This document shows, in pieces, positions 1 to 8,333 of a stretch of DNA of 46,740 nucleotides (position 1 is its first letter; the number at the start of each line of letters is the position of its first letter). The position numbers and the translations under genes are program-made. Origin of the DNA: an uncultured Hyphomicrobiales bacterium (GTDB taxonomy: Bacteria; Pseudomonadota; Alphaproteobacteria; Rhizobiales; Xanthobacteraceae); contig CAIYTE010000118.1 in the NCBI GenBank assembly GCA_903929045.1, forward strand, positions 1 to 46,740. The letters are read 5' to 3'. Below the pieces are notes generated by a model. That model was not told the origin of the DNA. It was given only the letters and a program-made list of their open reading frames with translations, and did no database searches.

Positions 1-1
1 C

Positions 2-124
2 CCGCGCGTGATCCTGGCGGAAGGCGAGTACCGCGCCATTGCCCGAAACGAGGGCAAGGTGTTCGAGCGTGAATTCAAGGTCGTGACGGGTGTCGATGGC
101 GACGTGGAAGTCCGCGCGCAATAA
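2..124 (+). CDS. C-terminal end of an unidentified protein (partial)
   Basis: The reading frame enters from outside the window and ends at TAA 122-124, leaving about 40 residues. The tail reads like a small beta-strand module (...YRAIARNEGKVFEREFKV...) that resembles the last strands of carboxypeptidase-regulatory-like or PEGA-like repeats in exported rhizobial proteins. That resemblance is from memory and is weak. The gene ends 16 bases before the -35 element of the otsB promoter, so it is transcribed toward otsB but is probably a separate unit. No function can be given from this fragment. Confidence 0.6.
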   Translation, partial: PRVILAEGEYRAIARNEGKVFEREFKVVTGVDGDVEVRAQ

Positions 125-140
125 ATCAACCGCTTAAAAT

Positions 141-165
141 GGAACTTTTTTACGGGTGCGGCGTT
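141..165 (+). promoter_or_regulatory. EcfG-type general stress promoter for otsBA
   Basis: GGAAC (141-145), 16 bases, then CGTT (162-165) matches exactly the -35/-10 consensus of the alphaproteobacterial general stress sigma factor EcfG (GGAAC-N16/17-cGTT). Trehalose synthesis genes are classic members of that regulon. A start site 6-8 bases after CGTT would fall near 171-173, only a few bases before the otsB ATG at 176, so the transcript would be almost leaderless. Confidence 0.8.
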
Positions 166-175
166 GGTGTCCATA

Positions 176-967
176 ATGCAAACGCAGCCCGCAAGTAATG
201 GCGCGGCGATCGAGAAGCTCGCGTCGTCCGACCCCGACCAAATTGCGCTTTTATTCGACATCGACGGCACGCTGATCGAACTGGGTCCGTCGCCGTTCGA
301 AGTTCATGTGCCTGACGAATTGCGCACAACGCTCCGCCACTTGTCGCAGATCACGGCGGGCGCGCTGGCGCTGGTTAGCGGCCGTCCGATCAAGGACATC
401 GACATTTTGTTCGACCCGCTCAAGTTGGCCGCCATCGGCGGCCACGGCGCGGAATTGCGGTTGCACCAGTCCATCAAGAACCTCGCGCCGATGCTCTCCG
501 ACAGCCTGCGGGCGCAGCTTTCGTCCGCGGCGGCGTTGCGGCCCGGCATTGTGGTTGAAGACAAAGGCTACTCGGTCGCGCTTCATTACCGCAAAGTTCC
601 ACAGAACGAGACGTGGCTGATGCGCCACATCGCGGCGGCCTGTAAGGCGCATGCCGACGAAGCGACCGAAGTTCTGCCGGGAAAACTGATGCTCGAGGTG
701 AAGCGGCCCGCCGTCAATAAAGGCGAGGCGGTGCGGCATTTGATGAAAATGGAACCGTTTCGCGGCCGCCGTCCGATTTTTATCGGTGACGATGTGACGG
801 ACGAATCCGTGTTTGCGGTTATGCCCGACCTCGGCGGGCTGGCATACTCGGTGACGCGTAAAGTCGATGGTCTTGCCGGCATTTTCAATTCGCCGGCCGA
901 TGTGCGTCACGCGCTTTATCGCCTCGCCAATGGCCAAAAGTATGAACAGGCGCTGGCGGTTCCCTGA
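176..967 (+). CDS. otsB: Trehalose-6-phosphate phosphatase
   Basis: Dephosphorylates trehalose 6-phosphate to trehalose in the cytoplasm, the second step of the OtsA/OtsB pathway. The protein (263 aa from ATG 176) is a HAD-superfamily phosphatase: FDIDGTL carries the nucleophile and general acid (D28, D30), SGR follows near residue 70, a Lys-containing segment lies near residue 180, and GDDVTDE (about residue 205) is the Mg-binding motif IV. The frame also has TTG at 164 and GTG at 167, but both overlap or abut the promoter -10, so ATG 176 is the only start compatible with it. No Shine-Dalgarno sequence precedes it, in line with leaderless initiation. otsA follows on the same strand 73 bases later. 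Confidence 0.93.
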   Translation: MQTQPASNGAAIEKLASSDPDQIALLFDIDGTLIELGPSPFEVHVPDELRTTLRHLSQITAGALALVSGRPIKDIDILFDPLKLAAIGGHGAELRLHQSIKNLAPMLSDSLRAQLSSAAALRPGIVVEDKGYSVALHYRKVPQNETWLMRHIAAACKAHADEATEVLPGKLMLEVKRPAVNKGEAVRHLMKMEPFRGRRPIFIGDDVTDESVFAVMPDLGGLAYSVTRKVDGLAGIFNSPADVRHALYRLANGQKYEQALAVP

Positions 968-1040
968 CCGTCACGAATGAAACTTCATAGCACTTCGTGC
1001 GTTGTTCCATCGGCGGTTGCCCGCCGGGGGAGCTTTTTCT

Positions 1041-2450
1041 TTGTCACGTCTCGTCATCGTCTCCAATCGCGTCGGCATTCCGGACGGCAGCGCACGCGCT
1101 GGCGGCCTGGAGGTCGCCATTCGTCCGGCGCTGAAAAAGAGCGGCGGCGTCTGGTTCGGCTGGAGTGGCAAAGTCAGCGACAAGGCGCCCAAACCAGCAA
1201 CCACCGTCGTCAAAGACGATGTGTCCTATGTCACGGTCGATCTGCAGAAGGACGATTACGAAGAGTTCTACAACGGCTTTGCCAACCGCGTGCTGTGGCC
1301 GATTTTGCATTACCGGCTCGATCTGGCCGAGTTCACGCGCCGCGATCTCGGCGGCTATTTCCGCGTCAACGAGTTCTTCGCCGCCAATCTCGAAAAGGTT
1401 CTTGAGCCCGACGACATCATCTGGGTGCATGACTACCATTTGATGCCGCTGGCGCAGGCGTTACGCGCGCGGGGTCACAAGAACAAGATCGGCTTCTTCA
1501 TCCATATCCCGTTTCCGCCGCCGGAAATTCTTACCGCGCTGCCGAACCATGAGCGGCTTATTCCGGCGCTCGGCAATTACGATCTGGTCGGCTTTCAGAC
1601 CGATACCGACGCCAATAATTTCTCGCGCTATCTGGCGACGGAAGTCGGCCTCAAGTCCGTGGGGCAGGACTGCTTCGATTATGACGGGCGGGTCACGCAG
1701 GTCGGCGTGTTTCCGGTCGGCGTCGAGACCGAAGCTTTCGCCAAGCTGGCGCGCCGGGCGGTTGAGACGCCGTTCGTTCGCGACGTGTTCCAGAGCCTGT
1801 CGAACCGCGCCATGATCATCGGCGTCGACCGGCTCGACTACAGCAAGGGTATTCCGGATCGCATGAACGCCTTCGAGCGTTTCCTCATGAACTTTCCGGA
1901 CTGGCACAACAACGTCACCTACCTGCAGATCACGCCGCGCAGCCGTTCCGATATCCAGGAATACGCCGACATCGCCAAGCAGGTCGGCGAGGCGGTCGGT
2001 CGCATCAACGGCAACTTCGGCGAGGCGTCATGGACGCCGGTGCGCTACATCAACAAAGCGCACAGCCGTACCGCGCTTGCCGGCCTTTACCGCGTCTCGC
2101 GCGTCGGTCTCGTCACGCCGTTGCGCGATGGGATGAATCTCGTCGCCAAGGAATATGTCGCGGCGCAGGATGCCGACGATCCGGGCGTCCTGGTGCTGTC
2201 GCGCTTTGCCGGCGCCGCGCGCGAATGCACCGCCGCGCTTCTGGTCAATCCCTACGACCAGGAGGGCGTTGCGACGGCGATCCATCGCGCTCTGTCGATG
2301 TCGCTTGAAGAGCGGCGTCAGCGCCATGCGGTGAATTACCGGGCGCTGATGCGCAACGACCTCAGCCAGTGGGCCGAACATTTTCTCGACACGCTGGCCG
2401 CGCCGCCGCAGCCCATGCGGATGCCGGTCCGCGCGTCGGTGCGCCGCTAG
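1041..2450 (+). CDS. otsA: Alpha,alpha-trehalose-phosphate synthase (UDP/GDP-glucose-forming)
   Basis: Transfers glucose from a nucleotide-sugar to glucose 6-phosphate to form trehalose 6-phosphate. It is a GT20-family enzyme of 469 aa, near the usual length. Visible motifs are LVIVSNRV at the N-terminus, [10 protein letters not shown], the [14 protein letters not shown] phosphate-binding segment and [14 protein letters not shown]. The start is chosen as TTG 1041 because a strong GGGGAG (1027-1032) sits 8 bases upstream and the next residues are SRLVIVSNR; the upstream extension of the frame is not family-like. It lies downstream of otsB and presumably shares its stress promoter. Its TAG stop overlaps the thrS stop on the other strand within one CTAG. 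Confidence 0.94.
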   Translation: MSRLVIVSNRVGIPDGSARAGGLEVAIRPALKKSGGVWFGWSGKVSDKAPKPATTVVKDDVSYVTVDLQKDDYEEFYNGFANRVLWPILHYRLDLAEFTRRDLGGYFRVNEFFAANLEKVLEPDDIIWVHDYHLMPLAQALRARGHKNKIGFFIHIPFPPPEILTALPNHERLIPALGNYDLVGFQTDTDANNFSRYLATEVGLKSVGQDCFDYDGRVTQVGVFPVGVETEAFAKLARRAVETPFVRDVFQSLSNRAMIIGVDRLDYSKGIPDRMNAFERFLMNFPDWHNNVTYLQITPRSRSDIQEYADIAKQVGEAVGRINGNFGEASWTPVRYINKAHSRTALAGLYRVSRVGLVTPLRDGMNLVAKEYVAAQDADDPGVLVLSRFAGAARECTAALLVNPYDQEGVATAIHRALSMSLEERRQRHAVNYRALMRNDLSQWAEHFLDTLAAPPQPMRMPVRASVRR

Positions 2451-4408
2451 CCCGCGCGCTTGACGTCCGGCGGCGTCGCTTCCGCCACCAGCATCTTGAT
2501 AGCCTCATCGAGCGCCATCACCGTCTGGCCTTCGCTGCCGAGGCGGCGGATCGAGACCAGCCGTTCGGCGGCTTCCTTCTTGCCGACAACGAGCAGGGCC
2601 GGGATTTTCGCCAGCGAGTGTTCGCGCACCTTGTAATTGATCTTTTCGTTGCGCACGTCGAGGTTGGCGCGCAGGCCCGCCTTGCGCACCGCGGTCAGAA
2701 TCTCGCGGGCGTAATCGTCGCCATCCTGCGTGATGGTCGCGACCACGGCCTGAATGGGCGACAGCCACAGCGGCAGATGACCGGCGAAGTGCTCGAGCAG
2801 AATGCCGGTGAAACGCTCCAGCGAGCCGCAGATCGCACGATGCACCATGACGGGTGTCTTCTTCGAGCCATCGGCGTCGATGTAGAAGGCGCCGAAACGC
2901 TCCGGCAGGTTGAAGTCGACCTGCGTCGTGCCGCACTGCCAGTCGCGGCCGATGGCGTCGCGCAGCACGTATTCGAACTTCGGCCCGTAGAACGCGCCTT
3001 CGCCCGGATTGACCGCGGTCTCCACGCGGTTGCCGGACTTTTCCTTGATCTGCTCCAGCACCTTGGTCATCACCGCTTCGGCGTGATCCCAGGCCGCATC
3101 GGTGCCGACGCGCTTTTCCGGGCGGGTCGAGAGTTTCACGACCAGTTTTCCGTCGAAGCCGAAGTCGTCATAGGTCGACAGGATCAGATCGTTGATCTTG
3201 AGGCACTCGTCGGCGAGCTGTTCTTCCGTGCAGAACACATGCGCGTCGTCCTGCGTGAAGCCGCGCACGCGCAACAGGCCGTGCATGGCGCCCGACGCTT
3301 CGTAGCGATGAACGACGCCGAACTCGGCGAGGCGGATCGGCAGATCGCGATAGCTGGTGAGGCCGTGCTTGTAGATCTGCACATGGCCGGGGCAGTTCAT
3401 CGGCTTGATGGCGAACCAGCGCTTGTCTTCGGCTTCGTCGCCGGCCGACTGCGCCGCGAACATGCTTTCGCGGTACCACTGCCAGTGACCTGACGTCTCC
3501 CACAGCGCCTTGTCGAGCATCTGCGGCGCGTTGACCTCGTCGTAATCCCCGGCGAGGCGGCGGCGCATATAGGCGATGATGGTCTGGAACAGCGACCAGC
3601 CCTTGGCGTGCCAGAACACGACGCCGGGGCCATCCTCCTGGAAGTGGAAGAGATCGAGCTCGCGGCCGAGGCGACGGTGATCGCGCTTCTCGGCTTCTTC
3701 CATCTGCTTGAGGTAAGCATCGAGCTCTTCCTGCTTGGCGAACGCGGTACCGTAGATGCGGGTGAGCATCGGATTGTTGGAATCGCCGCGCCAATAGGCG
3801 CCGGCCACCTTCATGAGCTTGAAGGCATTGCCGACCTTACCCACGCTCGTCATATGCGGGCCGCGGCACAGGTCGAACCAGTCGCCCTGCTTGTAGATCT
3901 TCAGCGTCTGGTCTTCGGGAATGGCGTCGACCAGTTCGACCTTGAAGTTCTCGCCCTTGTCGCGGAAGACCTGCTTGGCCTTGTCGCGCGACCATTCTTC
4001 CTTGGTGAAGGGTTTGTCGCGCGCGATGATCTCGCGCATTTTCTTTTCGATGACGGGCAGGTCTTCGGGCACGAACGGCTCGTTGCGCGAAAAGTCGTAA
4101 TAGAAGCCGTTCTCGATGACCGGGCCGATGGTCACCTGCGTGCCGGGCCAGAGGGATTGTACGGCCTCCGCCAACACGTGCGCGCAGTCATGCCGGATAA
4201 GCTCCAGCGCGCGCGGGTCTTCACGGTTGACGAATTCGATCCTTGCGTCGGCGGTGATCGGGTCGGCGAGATCGACGACCTTGCCGTCGAGCGCCATGGC
4301 GACCGTGCGCTTGGCCAGCGAGGGCGAGATGCCCTTGGCGATGTCGAGGCCGGTGATGTTGTCTGGATAGTCCCGACGCGCGCCATCGGGAAAGGTCAGC
4401 GCGACCAT
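2447..4408 (-). CDS. thrS: Threonyl-tRNA synthetase
   Basis: Class II aminoacyl-tRNA synthetase that charges tRNA-Thr. It is 653 aa with the standard layout: N-terminal TGS domain (residues 1-60), the editing/second additional domain with [11 protein letters not shown] near residue 73, the catalytic core (about 240-540) with MNCPGH carrying the zinc cysteine, and a C-terminal anticodon-binding domain (about 545-640). The ATG at 4408 has a strong AGGAGA (4421-4416) 7 bases upstream. A hairpin just beyond this site may be an operator. Gene order yidD-thrS on the minus strand is common in rhizobia. Confidence 0.97.
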   Translation of the reverse strand: MVALTFPDGARRDYPDNITGLDIAKGISPSLAKRTVAMALDGKVVDLADPITADARIEFVNREDPRALELIRHDCAHVLAEAVQSLWPGTQVTIGPVIENGFYYDFSRNEPFVPEDLPVIEKKMREIIARDKPFTKEEWSRDKAKQVFRDKGENFKVELVDAIPEDQTLKIYKQGDWFDLCRGPHMTSVGKVGNAFKLMKVAGAYWRGDSNNPMLTRIYGTAFAKQEELDAYLKQMEEAEKRDHRRLGRELDLFHFQEDGPGVVFWHAKGWSLFQTIIAYMRRRLAGDYDEVNAPQMLDKALWETSGHWQWYRESMFAAQSAGDEAEDKRWFAIKPMNCPGHVQIYKHGLTSYRDLPIRLAEFGVVHRYEASGAMHGLLRVRGFTQDDAHVFCTEEQLADECLKINDLILSTYDDFGFDGKLVVKLSTRPEKRVGTDAAWDHAEAVMTKVLEQIKEKSGNRVETAVNPGEGAFYGPKFEYVLRDAIGRDWQCGTTQVDFNLPERFGAFYIDADGSKKTPVMVHRAICGSLERFTGILLEHFAGHLPLWLSPIQAVVATITQDGDDYAREILTAVRKAGLRANLDVRNEKINYKVREHSLAKIPALLVVGKKEAAERLVSIRRLGSEGQTVMALDEAIKMLVAEATPPDVKRAG

Positions 4409-4431
4409 GTCTTCTTCTCCTGTGGCTCACT

Positions 4432-4449
4432 CCCACGAACGAGCGTGGG
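4432..4449 (-). promoter_or_regulatory. Hairpin in the thrS leader, possible autoregulatory operator
   Basis: On the minus strand CCCACG and CGTGGG form a perfect 6-bp stem around the loop CTCGTT, about 10 bases upstream of the thrS Shine-Dalgarno. The loop contains CGU, a threonine tRNA anticodon. In E. coli ThrRS represses its own translation by binding an anticodon-like hairpin at this position. The hairpin is seen; the function is inference. Confidence 0.3.
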
Positions 4450-4489
4450 TAAGCGGATTCGATGGCGAGGGATATATCAGCCGGTTCCA

Positions 4490-4828
4490 TCAGCGCAACT
4501 GCGGCGGCACCTCGTTGGTCCCGCGCCAGCGGCCGTAGCGCCACGGCGCCCACCACGTCGCATCGGCGGGCAGGGTGGCCGGGACGAAATCCAGCCCGTG
4601 CGTGCCCCACGGCTGACAACGGGTGATTCGCGCCAAAGCCATCCAGGAACCCGCCCAGAGGCCAAATCGCATGACCGAATCCTCGGCATATTCCGAGCAA
4701 CTCGGCAGATGACGGCAGCGCGGGCCGATCAACGGCGACAAGGTGAGACGGTAGAGTTGCACCAGCGCGCGCCCCGCGAGCCTTGGAAACCGTGCAAAAC
4801 CGGGCGTCTCTGTTTCAGGGGAATTCAT
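4490..4828 (-). CDS. yidD: YidD family membrane protein insertion efficiency factor
   Basis: Small amphipathic inner-membrane-associated protein that helps YidC insert membrane proteins. At 112 aa it shows the family signature: LYRLTLSPLIGPRCRHLPSC followed by SEYAEDSV and a second cysteine in RITRCQPWGTHGLDFVP. Compared with E. coli YidD (about 85 aa) it has an N-terminal extension of about 20 residues and a Trp/Arg-rich tail after the core. It lies 81 bases upstream of thrS on the same strand rather than with rpmH-rnpA, an arrangement known from alphaproteobacteria. Confidence 0.9.
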   Translation of the reverse strand: MNSPETETPGFARFPRLAGRALVQLYRLTLSPLIGPRCRHLPSCSEYAEDSVMRFGLWAGSWMALARITRCQPWGTHGLDFVPATLPADATWWAPWRYGRWRGTNEVPPQLR

Positions 4829-4849
4829 GAGGTCCCGGCCGGTGGCTTA

Positions 4850-4869
4850 AGTTCCAAGCTTTTGGAACT
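4850..4869. repeat. 8-bp perfect inverted repeat upstream of yidD
   Basis: AGTTCCAA and TTGGAACT flank a 4-base spacer GCTT. It sits about 20 bases upstream of the yidD start, within the divergent region toward the gene at 5031. It could be a dimeric regulator site. The GGAAC it contains has no GTT at the EcfG spacing on either strand, so it is not read as a stress promoter. Confidence 0.35.
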
Positions 4870-5030
4870 GCACATCATTCTGTCAACGAGCGCGACTTTT
4901 TTACACTAGACCGGCACGTCTTTCGTTTTATAAAAATGACATAGTCGGGGGTATCGACAAGTCACAGAACCCCAACCGGGTTCCCGCATTGGCAAAATAA
5001 ATCGCTGCTGCGGCGCAATAAGGGGGAAGA

Positions 5031-6329
5031 ATGCTCCGTTCCCTTGGGTTTGCAATCTCGCTCGCAATTGCGACGCTGGGAATGCTGTTGCCCACACAAG
5101 CCCGATCCACGGATCGTGCGCTGCCGATGCGCTTCGAACTGCGCCAGTCGATCGCGGCAGATCCCTGCACCGGCAAATGTGAGAAATGGATTTCGGCCGC
5201 CGGCGCGATCACGGCCGACAGCGCGCGTGATTTCCTGCAGGCCATCAAGGGCGGCAAGGATCTGGACGGTGCCACCGTGGTGCTCGATTCCGACGGCGGT
5301 TCGGTGGTCGGCGCCATCGCGCTCGGCCGCGAAATCCGCAAGCTCGCGCTCAACACCACGGTCGGCCGCGTCGTCGATTTGCCGCCGGGACCGGCGCTGA
5401 TCCCGCGCGCCGATTGTGAATCCATGTGCGCCTTCGTGCTGCTCGCCGGCATTCAACGCAGCGTGCCGGCCGAAGCGCGCGTCATGGTGCATCAGATCTG
5501 GCTCGGCGACCGCCGCGAAGATCCGACCGCCGCCAATTATTCCGCTGAAGACCTCGTGCTGGTGCAGCGCGATGTCGGCCGTCTCGCGCGCTACACCGCG
5601 GAGATGGGGGCGTCCATCGATCTGCTCGATCTCGCGCTGCGCATTCCGCCGTGGGAGCCGATGCATTCGATGACGCGCGAGGAATTGCGCGACACCAAGC
5701 TCGCGACTGACGATGCGCTGCCGGCGGCTCCGGCTGCAGTCGTGGCGACGCCTGCGCCGTCGGTGGCTCAGCCCGCGCCGCGCGTTACCGATGGCGCCCG
5801 TGCGAGCCCGATCAGCAACCGGCGCTGGGCGATCGTCGATCGCTCCGGCACCGCGGCGCTGGCGCGGCGTCATCCTTTGACGGTCGAAGGCGAGGACATC
5901 GGCAGTTTCGATCTGGTGCTGGCTTGCGGCGGCGCGGATACGGCGAGCTACGACGTCAGCTACGTCGAGACCCGGCACGTCGGTGAGCAGATTCCGGTGC
6001 CGCCGTCGCTGTCGAAGATCACGATGCGCATCGGCAGCGCGGCGCTGTCGCTCAAGGTGTCGTCGTCGGAAAGGCGCAAGGAGCCGGATCAGCTTGTCAC
6101 TTACGCTTCGGCGTCGCTACCGGCGTCGGTGCTCGGCAGTTTCGCTTCGGCGGGCAACCGGTCGATCGTTGTGGAAACCGAAACCGACGGCATGATCACC
6201 ATCATCCGGCTCGGCAACACCGGCGCGCAGTCCAGCCTGCCGCAACTGGCGGACAGCTGCCGCAAGGGCATCGGCGATCGCGCCGAGATGGCGCGGCCGA
6301 AAACCGGCAACTTCGCCGCCGCGCAGTAG
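5031..6329 (+). CDS. Periplasmic ClpP/crotonase-fold protein (COG3904-like) with extra C-terminal domain
   Basis: Exported protein of 432 aa with an N-terminal signal peptide (about residues 1-26, hydrophobic core then QARS). Residues about 40-230 resemble the COG3904 family, predicted periplasmic proteins with a ClpP-like fold: VVLDSDGGSVVGAIALG (oxyanion-type glycine loop), then DCESMCAFVLLAGIQR, where the Ser between two cysteines is at the nucleophile position, then VMVHQIW with a candidate His. Whether the family is proteolytic is not established. A Pro/Ala linker (about 232-265) leads to a second beta-rich domain (270-420) that I do not recognise. The start is ATG 5031 with AGGGGGAAG upstream. 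It interrupts the yidD / Fe-S scaffold neighbourhood. Confidence 0.75.
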   Translation: MLRSLGFAISLAIATLGMLLPTQARSTDRALPMRFELRQSIAADPCTGKCEKWISAAGAITADSARDFLQAIKGGKDLDGATVVLDSDGGSVVGAIALGREIRKLALNTTVGRVVDLPPGPALIPRADCESMCAFVLLAGIQRSVPAEARVMVHQIWLGDRREDPTAANYSAEDLVLVQRDVGRLARYTAEMGASIDLLDLALRIPPWEPMHSMTREELRDTKLATDDALPAAPAAVVATPAPSVAQPAPRVTDGARASPISNRRWAIVDRSGTAALARRHPLTVEGEDIGSFDLVLACGGADTASYDVSYVETRHVGEQIPVPPSLSKITMRIGSAALSLKVSSSERRKEPDQLVTYASASLPASVLGSFASAGNRSIVVETETDGMITIIRLGNTGAQSSLPQLADSCRKGIGDRAEMARPKTGNFAAAQ

Positions 6330-6340
6330 GAATAGCTGCC

Positions 6341-6436
6341 GTCATTCCAGGGCGCGCCTCAGCGCGAGCCCGGAATCCATAGTTGCACATTATTGTCTGG
6401 ATTCCGGGTCCAGCCCTTCGGGCTGTCCCGGAATGA
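6341..6436. repeat. Dispersed palindromic repeat (rhizobial intergenic element)
   Basis: The element starts GTCATTCC and ends GGAATGAC, with nested arms CCCGGAATCCA and TGGATTCCGGG around an AT-rich loop, plus a short CAGCCCTTCGGGCTG hairpin. It would fold into a long branched stem. Elements with this sequence style are common between genes of Bradyrhizobium and relatives. It lies between convergent genes and may also act as a transcription stop. Confidence 0.75.
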
Positions 6437-6443
6437 CGAAGAG

Positions 6444-6878
6444 CTACTTCCGCTTCGCTTCGATCTCGTCGACGGCTCTCACCACCGCGTCGAAGGTCAG
6501 CAGGGTCGAGGCGTGCCGCGCCTTGTAGTCGCGCACCGGCTCAAGCACGGCGACATCGGCCCATTTGCCGGACGGCGGCGGGCCGTTCTCCTTGAGCATC
6601 TTGCGGACGGTCTCGCGCAGCTCGCGCAGTTCGCCCGGGGAGGAGCCGACCACGTAGCGCGCCATGATCGAGGACGAGGCCTGGCCAAGCGCACAGGCCT
6701 TCACGTCATGGGCGAAGTCGGTGACTACCGGGCCGTTCATTTTGACGTCTACGGTCACGGTCGAGCCGCAGAGCTTGGAATGGGCAGTGGCGCTGGCGTC
6801 GGGCGCATCCAGGCGGCCGAGGCGGGGAATATTGCCCGCCAGGTCGAGGATTTTCGCGTTGTAGATGTCGTTTAGCAT
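6444..6878 (-). CDS. NifU/SufU-like iron-sulfur cluster scaffold protein
   Basis: Cytoplasmic protein of 144 aa of the NifU N-terminal / IscU family (COG0822), thought to assemble or carry Fe-S clusters. Visible: LNDIYNAKILDLAGN, then HSKLCGSTVTVDV (first cysteine ligand) and DVKACALGQASSSIM (second). The third cysteine expected near the C-terminus is replaced: the segment reads RHASTLLTFDAV with alanine there. The start is taken as ATG 6878, because homologues begin at MLNDIYN and AAGG lies about 6 bases upstream; the frame is open to 6989. It is divergent from folE-hisI, a neighbourhood that recurs in rhizobia. Confidence 0.82.
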   Translation of the reverse strand: MLNDIYNAKILDLAGNIPRLGRLDAPDASATAHSKLCGSTVTVDVKMNGPVVTDFAHDVKACALGQASSSIMARYVVGSSPGELRELRETVRKMLKENGPPPSGKWADVAVLEPVRDYKARHASTLLTFDAVVRAVDEIEAKRK

Positions 6879-7020
6879 CCGAACCGCCTTGTGATCCGGC
6901 GGATTGCGCCGGTCGTATAAACCAATATATAGGGGGCAGCCCTCCGGCATGAGAAGGGGTTCTCGAGGCCGGGGCATGGAATTAGCCATGCTTTACGGGA
7001 ATACGCGTCTAAGATCTCGT

Positions 7021-7105
7021 CCCTGACAGGGCCGTGTCGTGGCGTAGCTACCCCGGTGACACCTCCGGCAGAGCCTCAGGGCAAAAGCCGGTCGAACGGA
7101 GAGAC
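7021..7105 (+). promoter_or_regulatory. Putative THF-II (folE-motif) riboswitch controlling folE translation
   Basis: The folE leader folds into nested helices: GTGTC (7034-7038) with GACAC (7058-7062), CCGGC (7065-7069) with GCCGG (7087-7091), and an inner GCC/GGC hairpin (7073-7082). CTCCG (7063-7067) is also an exact complement of CGGAG (7097-7101), which is the folE Shine-Dalgarno, so the two pairings are mutually exclusive. A second tetrahydrofolate riboswitch class, THF-II, is known upstream of folE in alphaproteobacteria. Identity with that class is inferred from gene context and this architecture, not from an alignment. Confidence 0.6.
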
Positions 7106-7111
7106 CGTCAA

Positions 7112-7765
7112 ATGGACGCGAAGAGCCCGACCATCAAGCCATTCCCCAAGCAGGGATTATCCGACCACGTGCGTGCCGCGCCGACGCCGGCCGAGCCGCG
7201 CCCGTCGCGCGAGCAGGCCGAGGCCGCCGTGCGCACCCTGATCGCCTTTGCCGGCGACGATCCGAACCGTGAGGGGCTGCTCGATACGCCCAAGCGCGTC
7301 GTCGGCGCCTACGAAGAAGTCTATCAGGGTTATCGCGAATGCCCGGCCGAAGTGCTCGACCGCACCTTCAGTGAGACCGGGGGCTATAACGACTTCGTCC
7401 TCGTGAAGGACATCTCGTTCTATTCGCATTGCGAGCATCACATGATGCCGTTCTACGGCAAGGCGCACGTCGCCTACATGCCGGTGGATCGCGTTGTCGG
7501 TCTGTCGAAGCTGGCGCGCCTTGTCGATGTCTATGCGCATCGCATGCAGACGCAGGAGCATCTCAACGCGCAGATTGGCACGGCGATCGAAGAGATCCTC
7601 AAGCCGCGCGGTGTCGCGGTGATGATCGAAGCCGAACACACCTGCATGTCGATCCGCGGCGTCGCCAAGCCCGGCTCGGCGACCGTCACCACGCATTTCT
7701 CCGGCGCCTTCCGTGAGGCGAGCGAGCAAGTGCGTTTCATGACCATGCTGCGCGGGGCGCGCTGA
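7112..7765 (+). CDS. folE: GTP cyclohydrolase I
   Basis: Converts GTP to 7,8-dihydroneopterin triphosphate, the first step of tetrahydrofolate synthesis. The 217-aa protein has a poorly conserved N-terminal 40 residues, then [23 protein letters not shown], the zinc site [18 protein letters not shown] and the second zinc cysteine in [16 protein letters not shown], and ends in the family RxxFM-type tail ([11 protein letters not shown]). ATG 7112 is chosen because GGAGAG (7098-7103) lies 8 bases upstream; the frame is open to 7034 through the riboswitch. hisI follows 27 bases later and is probably co-transcribed. Confidence 0.96.
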   Translation: MDAKSPTIKPFPKQGLSDHVRAAPTPAEPRPSREQAEAAVRTLIAFAGDDPNREGLLDTPKRVVGAYEEVYQGYRECPAEVLDRTFSETGGYNDFVLVKDISFYSHCEHHMMPFYGKAHVAYMPVDRVVGLSKLARLVDVYAHRMQTQEHLNAQIGTAIEEILKPRGVAVMIEAEHTCMSIRGVAKPGSATVTTHFSGAFREASEQVRFMTMLRGAR

Positions 7766-7792
7766 GCCCCGCGATCCAACGCGAGGCTTAAC

Positions 7793-8266
7793 GTGACCGA
7801 ACCATCTTCATTTGCGAAACAGGGCTCGACTGCCGAGGTCGAGGAGGGCTTGGGCTTTGCGCCCAAGTTCGACGCCGACGGTCTCGTCACCGCGGTCGTC
7901 ACCGATGTTAAATCGGGGGACGTGCTGATGGTCGCGCACATGAATGCGCAGGCGTTACGCAATACGATTCAAAGCGGCGAGGCGTGGTTCTACAGCCGCT
8001 CGCGCAAGAAGCTATGGAAGAAGGGCGAAAGCTCCGGTCACGTGCAGCGCATCGTCGAGCTGCGTGTCGATTGCGATCAAGATGCGCTCTGGCTCAAGGT
8101 CGAGCAGGAAGGGCCGGGCGCCTGTCACACCGGCCGGCGGTCGTGCTTTTATCGCGCCGTGCCGCTCGGCCAGACCGGCGACGTGAAGCTCGAATTCCGC
8201 AACGCCGATAAGGCGTTCGATCCGACCGCGGTTTACCCGGGCGTGGGCGATAAAACCCGGCGCTGA
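7793..8266 (+). CDS. hisI: Phosphoribosyl-AMP cyclohydrolase
   Basis: Opens the adenine ring of phosphoribosyl-AMP in histidine biosynthesis (third step). The 157-aa protein is a stand-alone HisI without the HisE domain. Motifs seen: [29 protein letters not shown], then the metal-binding [13 protein letters not shown] and [13 protein letters not shown]. Translation starts at GTG 7793. It follows folE closely, an arrangement found in many rhizobia although the two pathways are distinct; both enzymes act on purine nucleotide rings. The N-terminal 20 residues are a variable extension. Confidence 0.95.
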   Translation: MTEPSSFAKQGSTAEVEEGLGFAPKFDADGLVTAVVTDVKSGDVLMVAHMNAQALRNTIQSGEAWFYSRSRKKLWKKGESSGHVQRIVELRVDCDQDALWLKVEQEGPGACHTGRRSCFYRAVPLGQTGDVKLEFRNADKAFDPTAVYPGVGDKTRR

Positions 8267-8333
8267 AGGCGGCGTTGACCTGTCGTCCTCGTTGTATTCT
8301 GCTGGTGCAAAAGCAGATTCCGGGGGAGACGCC

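Noticed and set aside
4864-4888. GGAAC upstream of the 5031 gene as a stress promoter
   Set aside because: No GTT lies at 16-17 bases downstream (the sequence there reads AACG), so it does not meet the EcfG pattern.
2369-4909. Long open frames on the plus strand opposite thrS (374 and 433 codons)
   Set aside because: They mirror the codon pattern of thrS in high-GC DNA; the products are rich in Arg, His, Asp and Val without any domain, while thrS is unmistakable.
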